Assembly (NCBI GenBank): GCA_020186115.1
Contig: WSYJ01000115.1
Coordinates: 1 to 64,000 of the forward strand
DNA from: Histomonas meleagridis
Taxonomy: Eukaryota > Parabasalia > Tritrichomonadida > Dientamoebidae
Reading direction: 5' to 3'
DNA: 64,000 bases
Below the pieces are notes generated by a model. The model was given only the letters and a program-made list of their open reading frames with translations, had not been told where the DNA came from and did not search any database. Made by a program: the position numbers and the translations under genes. Positions 9,500 to 19,717 of the stretch are shown in pieces (position 1 is the stretch's first letter; the number at the start of each line of letters is the position of its first letter).

Positions 9500-10459
9500 A
9501 TGGAAGAGGAAGAAGAAGAAAAAAACGAAATTAACATCACCTATTCCGGTGTTTATGGGCCATTTTTATACAGTGATGTTATTCCAAATGAATTAGCACA
9601 AATAATGGCAGGTCATATCTTTCGTTTTTTTATTCCTTCCAAAAATCAATTAAGTCCTACAAATAATTCACCAAATCCAACTTATGGCACAGACATTTAT
9701 CCATCCAATTCATCATTCCACATCATTCTTTTTCATCAAGGTGTTATATTTTTCAAAAAAGCAAATTCGATTATGGGTGCAAGAGTTGCCAATGTTTTTG
9801 ATGATGATCTCAATGTCATTAACAGCGAAAGGAAAGAAATAAAAATTGATGATGCTGTTGGGTTTGAAATTGTTTTTATCATGACAGATAAAATGACAAA
9901 CTTCATAGGATCCGAACAATTTGGGATTAAAACAAAAACGTCTACAAAGAAGCCCATGAATGGTATTGCTGTTTTGTTTGCGCAACCTCTTTTTCAAGAA
10001 GTTCCAAATTTCCCAATGAATCAAATATATGGAATTGATTTTAACGATGACGATGAAACAAATGATGGCTGTCATTGGTTAAGATTTGGTCTTAGTGGAG
10101 AAGCTACATATTCATATAATGTCATGGATTTCATTGATGATGGACTTCCTATGAATGAATGGCTTTTTTACAAGCTCAAGAAGATGTCTGTTTATTTTGA
10201 CACAGATACCACTCGTTACGAGCTTGCTATGAACACAAATCTAACAATTAAATTTTCAAGATTAAAACCTCCATACTCGTCAATAAAGCTTATGGAAGCG
10301 GAAACGTCACCTACGAAAGACGCAAAGAAGGAAATCTTGAAGAATAATGTAACGTTTGATCAAATTTGTTGGAATGAACACGGAATCAAAATCGAAGGCG
10401 AACAATTTGGCGAATTTATGAACTATTTCTGGTGCAGAAGGAAGAGGCTAATAGATTAG
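9500..10459 (+). CDS. Conserved-looking protein of unknown function, 319 residues
   Basis: An intact frame from ATG 9500 to 10459. The N-terminus is acidic (MEEEEEEK). No signal peptide, membrane segment or recognised motif was seen. The sequence alternates hydrophobic and polar residues and looks like a globular, beta-rich soluble protein. Its C-terminal quarter is more charged and it ends in a basic RRKRLID. It is flanked on both sides by ankyrin pseudogenes, yet its codon use and intactness look like a working gene. The upstream 70 bp contain CCGTT (9459-9463) and CCGTAACG elements. No function is proposed. Confidence 0.65.
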   Translation: MEEEEEEKNEINITYSGVYGPFLYSDVIPNELAQIMAGHIFRFFIPSKNQLSPTNNSPNPTYGTDIYPSNSSFHIILFHQGVIFFKKANSIMGARVANVFDDDLNVINSERKEIKIDDAVGFEIVFIMTDKMTNFIGSEQFGIKTKTSTKKPMNGIAVLFAQPLFQEVPNFPMNQIYGIDFNDDDETNDGCHWLRFGLSGEATYSYNVMDFIDDGLPMNEWLFYKLKKMSVYFDTDTTRYELAMNTNLTIKFSRLKPPYSSIKLMEAETSPTKDAKKEILKNNVTFDQICWNEHGIKIEGEQFGEFMNYFWCRRKRLID

Positions 10460-10619
10460 TAATGTAAATAAATATCATAATTATAATTCACACTTGTTCA
10501 TGCTCGAACTATTTTTTTTTTTTTATCTACCAATATATTCATTCATATTAAAACAGCTATTATACAGCATTACTAATCATAGTGTATTCCATTATATCCT
10601 ACTAATTAATGTTGAAAAG

Positions 10620-11005
10620 ATATTTGTTTATAGTTAAATTACTTGAAGAACAAAATGATATCGACCTTAATCTTGAAGAAACTTATTTTAATGATTTGTC
10701 ATTTATTTTATATAATTTATTTTAATGACTTGAAATGTATTTTAATAATTTATGATTTATTTAATTGTTTTTCTATTTATTTTGATAATATAGAAATAGT
10801 AAAATTACTTTTAGATAAAGGAATTGATGTTAAAAAAATTTAATTTAATAATTTGTACAATATGTTTGTACAATATTTGACCAAAATTCAAATTGCGCAC
10901 CAAAGCGGTAATAAAGAAATTGTATATTTACTTCGTGAAAAAAGTACAAACGAAAATTTTGATTGTCTTCTTCAAGAACATCTTCATTTTAAATAAGAAA
11001 TGGTA
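10620..11005 (+). pseudogene. Ankyrin-repeat debris
   Basis: Short fragments with ankyrin character appear in order on the plus strand: VKLLEEQNDIDLN near 10633, EIVKLLLDKGIDV near 10793-10830, and IAHQSGNKEIVYLLRE near 10890-10945. AT-rich, stop-containing sequence separates them, as in the spacer-separated arrays elsewhere in the window. No start region or signature N-terminal blocks are present. Confidence 0.6.
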
Positions 11006-11545
11006 ATGAAGCATATATTGCTAATAATCAAAATCATTTCGAAGGTCAAATGTTCGCAGAAAGCAATCGAAAAAAAAGTATCAAAACAAAAGTTAATATA
11101 AACATACAAACATATGAAAATCATCAAAATTACAACAAACATAATTTAGAAAGATTTCACAAAATAAATAAGAAAAAAATATTTTATTAAAATTTCGTTT
11201 TTTCATAAAACAGAAACATTATTTTGTTTCTTTTCTATAATACATTCTGTAAGCATATCTTCTAAATATAGGATCCATTAACAAAATTCATTTAATTTTT
11301 ATAATTGCACCAAGTTGGATGTTGTTAAAGATTCTAATCCCTACAGCGACAGATTCTTCAAAAAAGCATTGTGAGTTATATACATATATTATTTAACTGT
11401 GATATGATATTATTTGACATTCATTCATTAAACCTGCTTAAGTAGATGACATTCTTATCAATTCAGAAGATTTTCACGGAGTTTTAATAAAAAAATCCAT
11501 TAAAAAAATTATATTAATATTAATTTATTACCCACTTTTACATAT
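11006..11545. other. AT-rich intergenic region
   Basis: No gene recognised. It is the 3' flank of the minus-strand BspA-like gene. Confidence 0.45.
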
Positions 11546-14500
11546 TCAAAATTCCAATGCTTCATCATTGTCTTGGTCTTTCATATTAATTTCATTTTCA
11601 TTTGATACTTTTTCTTTCTTCTTATATAAGTATATCACCACTCCGATTATAGCACCAATTACTATAACGACAACAATTACGACAACTACAATTATTACGG
11701 TATTATCATTATCATTATTTGTATCATTTGTTTCTATTTGTAATTCACATCCATTGATAGCACTTCCTTTACTAACATTTAATCCGCCAAAAGTATTCCT
11801 TTCGTAATGATTTAATGTCATTATTTTATTAGCACTAATTCCATAAAAAGCATTTTCTCCAATTTCAATTTCATTTTCACCATAAAACCAAATACAATTT
11901 AATCCAAGACAATACATAAAAGCACATTCACCAATTTTTTCAACATTTTCATCTATAATAACAATTTCTAAATTCGAACATTCAAGAAATGAATAACTTC
12001 CAATTTCTTTAATCGAATTAGAAATTGTTATATTCTTTAATTGTGTATTTTTAGCAAATGAATAATCATCAATTACTTCAATAGAATTTGGAATATCAAA
12101 TGTTTCATCTAATTTCTTTATTGGATAATAAATAATTTTCGATATATCTTTATTATAAATTATTCCATCATTATTATAATTTGAATAATATAAATTGTTT
12201 TCATTGACATTTATTGATTGAATATTTGGTAAATTTTTTAATGAAGTAATTTCAAATGTTTGGAGGTTTTCACTAAAAATTAATGTTTCTAAGTTAGGAC
12301 AACTCGAAAATACATTTCCAACAATTTTATTAACTGAATTAGGAACTGTATAAGTTTTATCTGTTTTACCATAAGGATAACAAATTATTGATGAGATTTC
12401 TTTATTATAAAGGACTCCATCATTATTATAATTCGAATAATATTCATTATCATCAATATTAATTGATTCAATGTATTTACAATTTGAAAAAATGTTTTCT
12501 TTAATTGTTGTTATTGTATTTGGTATTGTATACGTTTTATCTTTTTTACCTTCTGGATAACATATAATTTTTGAGATTTCTTTATTATAAAGGATTCCAT
12601 TATTACATGTGTAATATGAATTCTCTTGTGATATTTCAAATATTTGTAATGTTTTACAATTTGAAAATGCATTATTTTCAATTGCTCTTATCGAGGTTGG
12701 TAATATAATATTTGTTAATTTGCTACATGATTTAAATGCTGATATACCAATTGTTTGAAGATTTTCACCAAATGTTATTTCTCTTAAGTTAATACATGAT
12801 TCAAATGCAGAAACACCAATTTCTGTAACACTTTCTAAGATAACAATTTTACTTAACTTATCCCAATTTTTCATAAATCCATTTTCGATTTTTGTTATGT
12901 TTTCACGAAAGATTACATTACAGAATATTTCTTGAATAAATATCTTTTGATAATGAGAAATACCATAATTTGTTGTGATGATTATTGTAATAATTTTTAA
13001 TAATGTACATTCCGAAAATACATTTTCTTCAATTGTTTCAATATTTCCTCCAATTGTTATATTATTTAATTTGTTACATCCATAAAATGCATTTTCTCCA
13101 ATAAATATAACTGAAGTTGGAATAGTAATATTAATTAAATTAACACAATATGCAAATGCTTTACTTCGAATATATTTCAGGTTTTCTTCAAGTTTAACTA
13201 CTTCTAAAGCAGTACATGATTCAAATGAAGATTCATCGATTGTAATTACTGAGTTTGGCAAAATAATACTTGTTAATTTACTACATGATTTAAATGCTGA
13301 TATACCAATTATTTGAATATTATTTCCAAATGTTATTTCACTTAAATTAGTACATGATTCAAATGCAGAAACACCAATTTCTTTAACACTTTCTGAAATA
13401 AAAACATTTGTTAATGCCTTCAAATTTTTCATAAATTCATTATCGATTTTTGTTATTGTTCCATTAAATATTGCACTAAACATCATGTTATCCTTAATAA
13501 TATTTCGATAAGGTATAAAATCTATATTCTTTGTTATTATAATTGTAATATATTTTAAGTTACAATTTAGAAATACATATTCACCGAATGATATAATATT
13601 ACTTACAATTGTAACATTACATAAATTAGAACACATATGAAATGCATAAGAACCAATTGAAGTAAGTGAATATGGAAGAATAATATTTGTTAAAGATTGA
13701 CATAAATAAAATGATTGATCACCAATTTTTTCCAAATTATTTCCAAGTGTAACTTTTTCTAATGAATTACAATTTCCAAATGCTAATTCTGCAATTTCAA
13801 TAACAGAATTTGTAATTATAATTTCTTTGATACAACATCCTGAAAATCCTTCTTTACCAATTGTTTTAATATTATCATTTAAAACAATTTCTTCTAATTT
13901 TTCACATGAACTAAATGAAGATTCCTCAATTTTATCTAATGAATTTGGTAACGTAATACTTCTTAAGCCTGTTACTTTAAAAGCAGATTCACCAATTCTT
14001 TTTATATTATTTCCAAATGTTACATTCGATAATAAAGTACATTTATAAAAAGCAAAGTCATCAATTAAACCAAGTGAATCAGGAAATATAATTGATTTAA
14101 TTCTATAACATTGTTCAAAAGAATTTTGATGAATTGCTTCTAAATTCGGTCCAAATGTTATATTTTCTAAGTTTTCACATTTATAAAATGCGAAGCTTTC
14201 AATGGATATCAATGACTTTGGAAATATAATATTTTTCATTAGCAACTTATAAAATGAAAAATTTCCAATTTTTTTAATATTATCTCCAAATGTTACATTT
14301 TCTAATTTTGTTCCATAAAATGAATAAAGTTCAATTTTTTCAACATTTTCACCAAATTTAATACTTTTCAAACAATTACAATTTGTAAATGCATAACCAC
14401 CAATTGTGATTACTGAATCAGGTATTACAATATCTATTAATGAGGTACAAGAATGAAATGTATTATTTCCAATAACTTGAAGGTTATTACCAAAAGTTAT

Positions 14501-15721
14501 ATTTAAATTCGTACAACTTTCAAAAGCTGAATCACCAATGGTAATAACCGAATTTGGAATAACAACATTTGTAATTTTTGAACACATTTTAAATGAAGAA
14601 TCACCAATTTTAGTGATACCTTCTCCAAGAATTACTGTTTTTAAATATGGACATGAATCAAAAGCTGATTTTCCTATTTCTTTAATGTTAGCATCAATAA
14701 TAACAGAAATTAATTTATTATATCCTTTCCATGCTTCATCTTCTATTTTATCAAATTCTCCTATATAAACTATGGAACATTGGATATTATTTATATTATA
14801 TATTGCATTTTTAAAATCTCTTGTTATGTTACCAACAGGTGAAATAACTGTAACATTCTTTAAATTTCCACAATAATTAAATGGAAGAATACCAAAACTT
14901 GTTACGTTTGCTCCAATTATAACATTTGTTAACGATGAACAATGTGAAAAAACTTCATCACCAAATATAGAAACTGAAAGTGGAATTGTAATATTTGTTA
15001 ATTTTGAACATTCTCTAAATGATTGTTTACCTAATGTTGTAAGTTTATCACCAAATGTTACTTCAAGTAAACTTGTACATGAGCGAAATGCTGATTCTTC
15101 AATTGTGATTAATTCTTTTGGAAAATTAATAGTTGTTAATGAATTACAATAATAAAATGCATCTTCCCCAATTGTTTGAATGTTATCAGGAAGTTTAACT
15201 GTCTCTAAATTATTGCATTCATAAAATGTTTCCAATTTAATTTCCGTAACTCCATTGGGGATGGAAATGCTCTTTAAAGTACGACATAAGAAAAATGCAC
15301 TTTGAAATTTAGTAAGACCTTCGCCAAGGTCAATGTTTACCAAAGAACAATTTTGAAAAACAGAATTACCTATTGTAGTAACTGAATTTGGGAGCGTTAA
15401 GGTAGTAAACGTGCATGAATGAAAAGCAAAACCAAGAATTTCTTCTAGCCCATATTCAATTTCGACATTTTTAAGGTTATAACAACCGTAAAATGCTTCT
15501 TCTGCAATAGTTTTAACTGAGCTTCCTACATGTACATACTGCAGTAAATACCACCTTTTACATAATGCTTCTGGAACTGTTTGAATTTCTCCTTGAATAA
15601 ATAGATATTCTGTTTTATCAAAATATTTGGTTATTGGGGAATCGTCGACAATAACAAGCGTTTTATTCTCAGCGAAATAGGTTTCAATTTGAAGAGTTAA
15701 TGAAAAAAATAGTGCAAACAT
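11546..15721 (-). CDS. BspA-like leucine-rich-repeat surface protein, 1391 residues
   Basis: An intact frame from the first ATG at 15721. A hydrophobic N-terminal signal peptide (MFALFFSLTL...) is followed by several dozen TpLRR/BspA-type repeats of about 23 residues with the pattern (I)GxxAFxxCxxLxxIxLPxSVxxI. Three interruptions near the C-terminus carry the NNGILYNKEISKIICYP-type insert (about residues 1080-1240). At the C-terminus come an Asn/Asp-rich stalk, a single Val/Ile-rich membrane helix (about 1340-1365), a KKKEK stop-transfer and a short acidic tail. Known family: large trichomonad surface-protein expansions thought to act in adherence or host and bacterial contact. It is the only unbroken BspA-like gene in the window. 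Confidence 0.92.
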   Translation of the reverse strand: MFALFFSLTLQIETYFAENKTLVIVDDSPITKYFDKTEYLFIQGEIQTVPEALCKRWYLLQYVHVGSSVKTIAEEAFYGCYNLKNVEIEYGLEEILGFAFHSCTFTTLTLPNSVTTIGNSVFQNCSLVNIDLGEGLTKFQSAFFLCRTLKSISIPNGVTEIKLETFYECNNLETVKLPDNIQTIGEDAFYYCNSLTTINFPKELITIEESAFRSCTSLLEVTFGDKLTTLGKQSFRECSKLTNITIPLSVSIFGDEVFSHCSSLTNVIIGANVTSFGILPFNYCGNLKNVTVISPVGNITRDFKNAIYNINNIQCSIVYIGEFDKIEDEAWKGYNKLISVIIDANIKEIGKSAFDSCPYLKTVILGEGITKIGDSSFKMCSKITNVVIPNSVITIGDSAFESCTNLNITFGNNLQVIGNNTFHSCTSLIDIVIPDSVITIGGYAFTNCNCLKSIKFGENVEKIELYSFYGTKLENVTFGDNIKKIGNFSFYKLLMKNIIFPKSLISIESFAFYKCENLENITFGPNLEAIHQNSFEQCYRIKSIIFPDSLGLIDDFAFYKCTLLSNVTFGNNIKRIGESAFKVTGLRSITLPNSLDKIEESSFSSCEKLEEIVLNDNIKTIGKEGFSGCCIKEIIITNSVIEIAELAFGNCNSLEKVTLGNNLEKIGDQSFYLCQSLTNIILPYSLTSIGSYAFHMCSNLCNVTIVSNIISFGEYVFLNCNLKYITIIITKNIDFIPYRNIIKDNMMFSAIFNGTITKIDNEFMKNLKALTNVFISESVKEIGVSAFESCTNLSEITFGNNIQIIGISAFKSCSKLTSIILPNSVITIDESSFESCTALEVVKLEENLKYIRSKAFAYCVNLINITIPTSVIFIGENAFYGCNKLNNITIGGNIETIEENVFSECTLLKIITIIITTNYGISHYQKIFIQEIFCNVIFRENITKIENGFMKNWDKLSKIVILESVTEIGVSAFESCINLREITFGENLQTIGISAFKSCSKLTNIILPTSIRAIENNAFSNCKTLQIFEISQENSYYTCNNGILYNKEISKIICYPEGKKDKTYTIPNTITTIKENIFSNCKYIESINIDDNEYYSNYNNDGVLYNKEISSIICYPYGKTDKTYTVPNSVNKIVGNVFSSCPNLETLIFSENLQTFEITSLKNLPNIQSINVNENNLYYSNYNNDGIIYNKDISKIIYYPIKKLDETFDIPNSIEVIDDYSFAKNTQLKNITISNSIKEIGSYSFLECSNLEIVIIDENVEKIGECAFMYCLGLNCIWFYGENEIEIGENAFYGISANKIMTLNHYERNTFGGLNVSKGSAINGCELQIETNDTNNDNDNTVIIVVVVIVVVIVIGAIIGVVIYLYKKKEKVSNENEINMKDQDNDEALEF

Positions 15722-15918
15722 TAAAATACTAAACCGAATTTGAGGCAAAAAATTTGAATAAAATTATAAAGCATTGAAAAGCAATGTAAAATGGCATTTT
15801 TTTTAATTTTGGGTAAACAAGCACGTTTATCAGACAATTGATTAATAACTTTACATAACCGGTTTTTTAAGTTGATGTAAACTATTCAATTATCCGAGAT
15901 GAAAATTGGGTTTTCCTC

Positions 15919-18261
15919 ATGAATTACTCTGTTTTTAAGGAACCTAATATTCTAAATCATGGGGATAAATATGATTCACCAAATCTATATCAAAAATTGG
16001 TTTTTAATCAATTTTCAGCTTTAAGAAATGCATCTCGAATTGAACATTATTTTATCAATCATCATTCTCAACGATTTATCATTTTCACTTCTGTTATTTT
16101 TATTGTTCTTGTTATTGTTGGATTTATTTTATTAGCTTTTTTGACATGCAATTATATTAATGAGCATATTGAAGCACGTTGTCTTTCCTTAATGAACTCA
16201 ATACATACACAAATTGAAAATGTAGTTCTTGATGATTTTAATGAATCCGAATTTTTTACTAATATAATATCATCACTTTTTTCTTACCCACCATTACTTT
16301 ATCTCACCGAAGGCAATGCTAGCAAAATAGCGCATCTTTTATCTCAAGCTCATATTTCTAGTTCTGGTCATATTTCATGGTGGGATTTTAGTATATCAGA
16401 TGGACGACAAATTACCCTTGAATCCAACACATATATTTCATATTGTAATACCACTATTGGCCATCCAGATGTCAAACGATCCTGGCTTTTAAATGATGAG
16501 TCATTTCCATATGAGAATGGAATCCCACTTTCATCATGTAATTCCACCTCTCGTTCCTGGTATCAAAAGGCCGCAAGCTCACCGCATGAATTAATTTGGA
16601 CTGATTTTAGTCAAGAACGGTTTACTCGTGGAGATTTAGTTATAACATTATCTACTCGAACCATCCATAATAGTAATGACACTATAATTGGTGTATTTTC
16701 GACCGGAATCGAGATAGCGTTAGCTGATAAAATCTTGGAAACGATTTTGCCCACATCAAACTCACGACTTGCAGTAACGGCGTCAACCGGCGATGTCTTA
16801 GCCATCACTGGGAACAACTCGTTAGCTATTGGCGAGTTCAACAACACATTTATAACACGACAACTTGATAATTTTGATGACGATATATGGAAATGTATCA
16901 CTGAGAACATTCAAGAGACACATGAAACGAGTAATATTATATATTGTAATACAAATTCCAAAAATTATAAATATTATTGGAAGAGTGAAATTAAACAAGT
17001 CACTGAAGATACACAAAGAGTTATATATTCTGCTTTATGTGTTGATGACCTTGTTGGAGATTATAGTTCATTTGCGCGTAAATGTTTTTTAAATATATAT
17101 TTATTTGTTGCGATGATTTTATTGATTATATTTTTAATGGTACAATCAATACAAAGATATTTATCATTCCAAAAAAAGAGATCGTTAATGAAAGATAAAG
17201 TTATGTCGATAAATAGACATACACAGCCAATTGGTTTTTATCGCGCATTAAATAACTTGGAAAAATTGAAAATTTCATATAGTGACAACAAAAAAATATC
17301 AAAAGAATTAAATGAGACAATTAATTTAATTTATTATTATGTAATACATGAAGATGAGTTTATAAATAATCAATTCTCTAATATTAAAAACCCTAAAGTT
17401 AAAAACATTTTACAAAAATTATATTGTAATAATGAAACAATATTTTTATATAAGCCGACAAACGAAAATTCAAATAATTCGAATAACGATAGGAAGTATT
17501 CCTTTGAAAAAAGATATTTTTCTGAACAAGAGTCATTCAAAAATCAGAGTCAAAATATTTGCAAAGAATTCATTGAAAATTGCGGTTTATTTAAAACCAG
17601 TAAAGTACTGAAAATTTTCAATTCGTTTTTATCGTCGATCGATAAGAACATTTTACCTTTTGTAACTGATTCATTTGATTTAATTAATTTAATATATAAC
17701 AAAGGAGTATTAAATAAATACCGTGATTCAGATATGGAGTTAGCAGTAATTGTAGCATCATTATGTTTCCATATTACAATGAATGAACGATTTAGCAAAA
17801 AGCAATCTGATATTGGACATTACTTTATAACTGACTTAAAAATGATCAATGAATATACCAAAGAAATATTATTAATGTTATATGATACAATACGTGTTAA
17901 ATCATCGAAAAGATGGAAATCATTTGTTTGCGTTGTGAATGAAATCGTTTCGACAATTCCAATATATTATCATGAAACAGTAATTCTAAAATTCGAAACA
18001 TTGTTTAATAATGCAAATGATAATGACATCACAAGTCAACATTTGTTACTCATGTCGAAAATGATCGAAAACTTGTCGATTGTTTCGTACGTGTTTCATC
18101 CATTGGATATGCGAACTGAGATAACAAGTAAAATACACGCAAACGACGACATGTACGTGAATTGTATAATAAAAGAACTGATAAAACCTTCGCTGGCCGC
18201 GCTAAGACATGTGTTGGATGCGCAGTTCTTAGGATCAATGCAAGAAGTACTCTCAAGGTGA
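15919..18261 (+). CDS. Cache-domain membrane receptor with a degenerate cyclic-nucleotide phosphodiesterase domain
   Basis: 780 residues. One membrane helix lies at about 53-76. An extracellular dCache-like region (about 80-390) includes RSWYQKA and WTDFS, typical of Cache sensors. A second helix lies at about 391-412, and a cytoplasmic region follows. The last 200 residues follow the PDEase I fold in outline: MELAVIVASLCFH aligns with the metal-binding helix, and LLLMSKMIENLSIVS aligns with the helix that normally reads K-x-x-D-I-S. The HD..HPG ligand set is replaced by FHITMN, and the Asp of the second site is missing, so catalysis is unlikely. Inference: a sensor whose phosphodiesterase domain has become regulatory or is decaying. 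It is divergently placed from the BspA-like gene. An alternative is a receptor cyclase relative, but no cyclase motifs were seen. Confidence 0.65.
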   Translation: MNYSVFKEPNILNHGDKYDSPNLYQKLVFNQFSALRNASRIEHYFINHHSQRFIIFTSVIFIVLVIVGFILLAFLTCNYINEHIEARCLSLMNSIHTQIENVVLDDFNESEFFTNIISSLFSYPPLLYLTEGNASKIAHLLSQAHISSSGHISWWDFSISDGRQITLESNTYISYCNTTIGHPDVKRSWLLNDESFPYENGIPLSSCNSTSRSWYQKAASSPHELIWTDFSQERFTRGDLVITLSTRTIHNSNDTIIGVFSTGIEIALADKILETILPTSNSRLAVTASTGDVLAITGNNSLAIGEFNNTFITRQLDNFDDDIWKCITENIQETHETSNIIYCNTNSKNYKYYWKSEIKQVTEDTQRVIYSALCVDDLVGDYSSFARKCFLNIYLFVAMILLIIFLMVQSIQRYLSFQKKRSLMKDKVMSINRHTQPIGFYRALNNLEKLKISYSDNKKISKELNETINLIYYYVIHEDEFINNQFSNIKNPKVKNILQKLYCNNETIFLYKPTNENSNNSNNDRKYSFEKRYFSEQESFKNQSQNICKEFIENCGLFKTSKVLKIFNSFLSSIDKNILPFVTDSFDLINLIYNKGVLNKYRDSDMELAVIVASLCFHITMNERFSKKQSDIGHYFITDLKMINEYTKEILLMLYDTIRVKSSKRWKSFVCVVNEIVSTIPIYYHETVILKFETLFNNANDNDITSQHLLLMSKMIENLSIVSYVFHPLDMRTEITSKIHANDDMYVNCIIKELIKPSLAALRHVLDAQFLGSMQEVLSR

Positions 18262-18436
18262 ATGTGTTATATGAATAAATGTGTTTTTATGTCTTTTTAT
18301 TATTGACGTAATGCAAACTGAAAGAATTTGATAATGTACAAAGGATTTTAATTAAATATGGATATTAATAAATAGAATAACAAAATATATACAAAAAGTA
18401 CCAATGGAAGGTATTGAATTATCGGAATAATTTATA

Positions 18437-19326
18437 ATGCAAGATTGCACAAAAACAACAAAATCTTTCAAAATAGAAAATAAAAATTCAAAAAACCAAA
18501 GTATCTCTATGGAAACACTTGTTTCACTTGAAAGAAAAATATTTAACTTAAGTAAAGAAAATCTTGCTACAGTAGTTGAACTAACAATGGAATTATTTGG
18601 CATGAATTTTCCATATTCATATAATTTATTGATTTGTAATTTGGTTTACTTTGCATTTTATTCACAAAGAAATATAAGTGATCTTTATTTGAGTTACTTA
18701 GAAACAATTCAAACAAAAGAAAAAGAAATTGATCAAAACATCACTTCAATTATTAAAAGTTTTTTGTGATAATATAAAAAAAATCAATTCACAAGAATCA
18801 AATTATTTAATTGAGAAAATGATTGATCATAATTTAGTAAGTTCAAACATTACCAACGATATTAAATCCAAATATTTTGCACACTTTAAAACAGAAAAAG
18901 AAAATATTCAAAAATATTATGATGATCCATTTAGCGATGCTTTTTTAATAAATTACAAAAAACTTTTAATGAATGATTGGGAACTTCATAAGAAATTAAT
19001 TAAAGAAGGAGTTAATCCAAATGAAATTGTAAAATTAATCCGAAACGATGAAATAGAAAAACTTCAAGAAATATCATCACAAAATGGTTTTGATTTTAAT
19101 CAAGCAATTGAGCCATCACTTTATGATGTTCATTCATTAATCAAAAAAAAATGTTTCACTTGTTGATTATGCAGCATTTTTTTCTGCTGTTAATTGTTTT
19201 AAGCATTTGTTGCTAAATGGTGCAAATATAAATAACACAGGCAAATATGCAATTGCTGGTGGGAATTTAGAAATAATTCATTTATGTGAACAGAATCATT
19301 CATCATTTGAAGATGCATATCATTAG
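18437..19326 (+). pseudogene. DUF3447-type ankyrin protein, truncated and frameshifted
   Basis: Starts at ATG 18437 and continues in three successive frames. The first change is near 18730-18770. The second lies in an A-run near 19145, where a block expected to encode INQENVSL has lost bases. Signature blocks WELHKKLIKEGVNPNEI, FNQAIEPSLYD, VSLVDYAAFF and GKYAIAGGNLEIIHLCEQN are all present. The gene ends at TAG 19324-19326 before any ankyrin repeats. It is the plus-strand relative of the two minus-strand pseudogenes. Confidence 0.8.
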
Positions 19327-19717
19327 TTCATCTATTGAATGTTAAGATAAACATCAAATGAATAAGTAGGTTGTATTAAATGGATAAATGATTTCCAAAT
19401 TCAAATGATTTTGAGAGTCTCATACTCAAAAAGCTCTATCGGTTTGCTGTGGTAGTACCAAGATTTACATAAAAGAATTATTAATAAATAAAATCAAATA
19501 AGTTTGCTTGATATAGCATAGCGAATTTGTTAAACTTTAAAACAAAAATAAAATATTATTTAAAACTTTTAATAAATTATCAAAAAAAATTATAATGAAA
19601 AACATTAGGAATCAATTTTGTTGTTTTATGCAATGAAAAGGGTATTTTTATGAACGAACACCAAAATTTTGTTCTTTGTTATCATCATTGCTATTATCAT
19701 TTTTAATAATAATGATT
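19327..19717. other. AT-rich intergenic region
   Basis: No gene or RNA recognised; 3' flank of both neighbouring genes. Confidence 0.45.
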
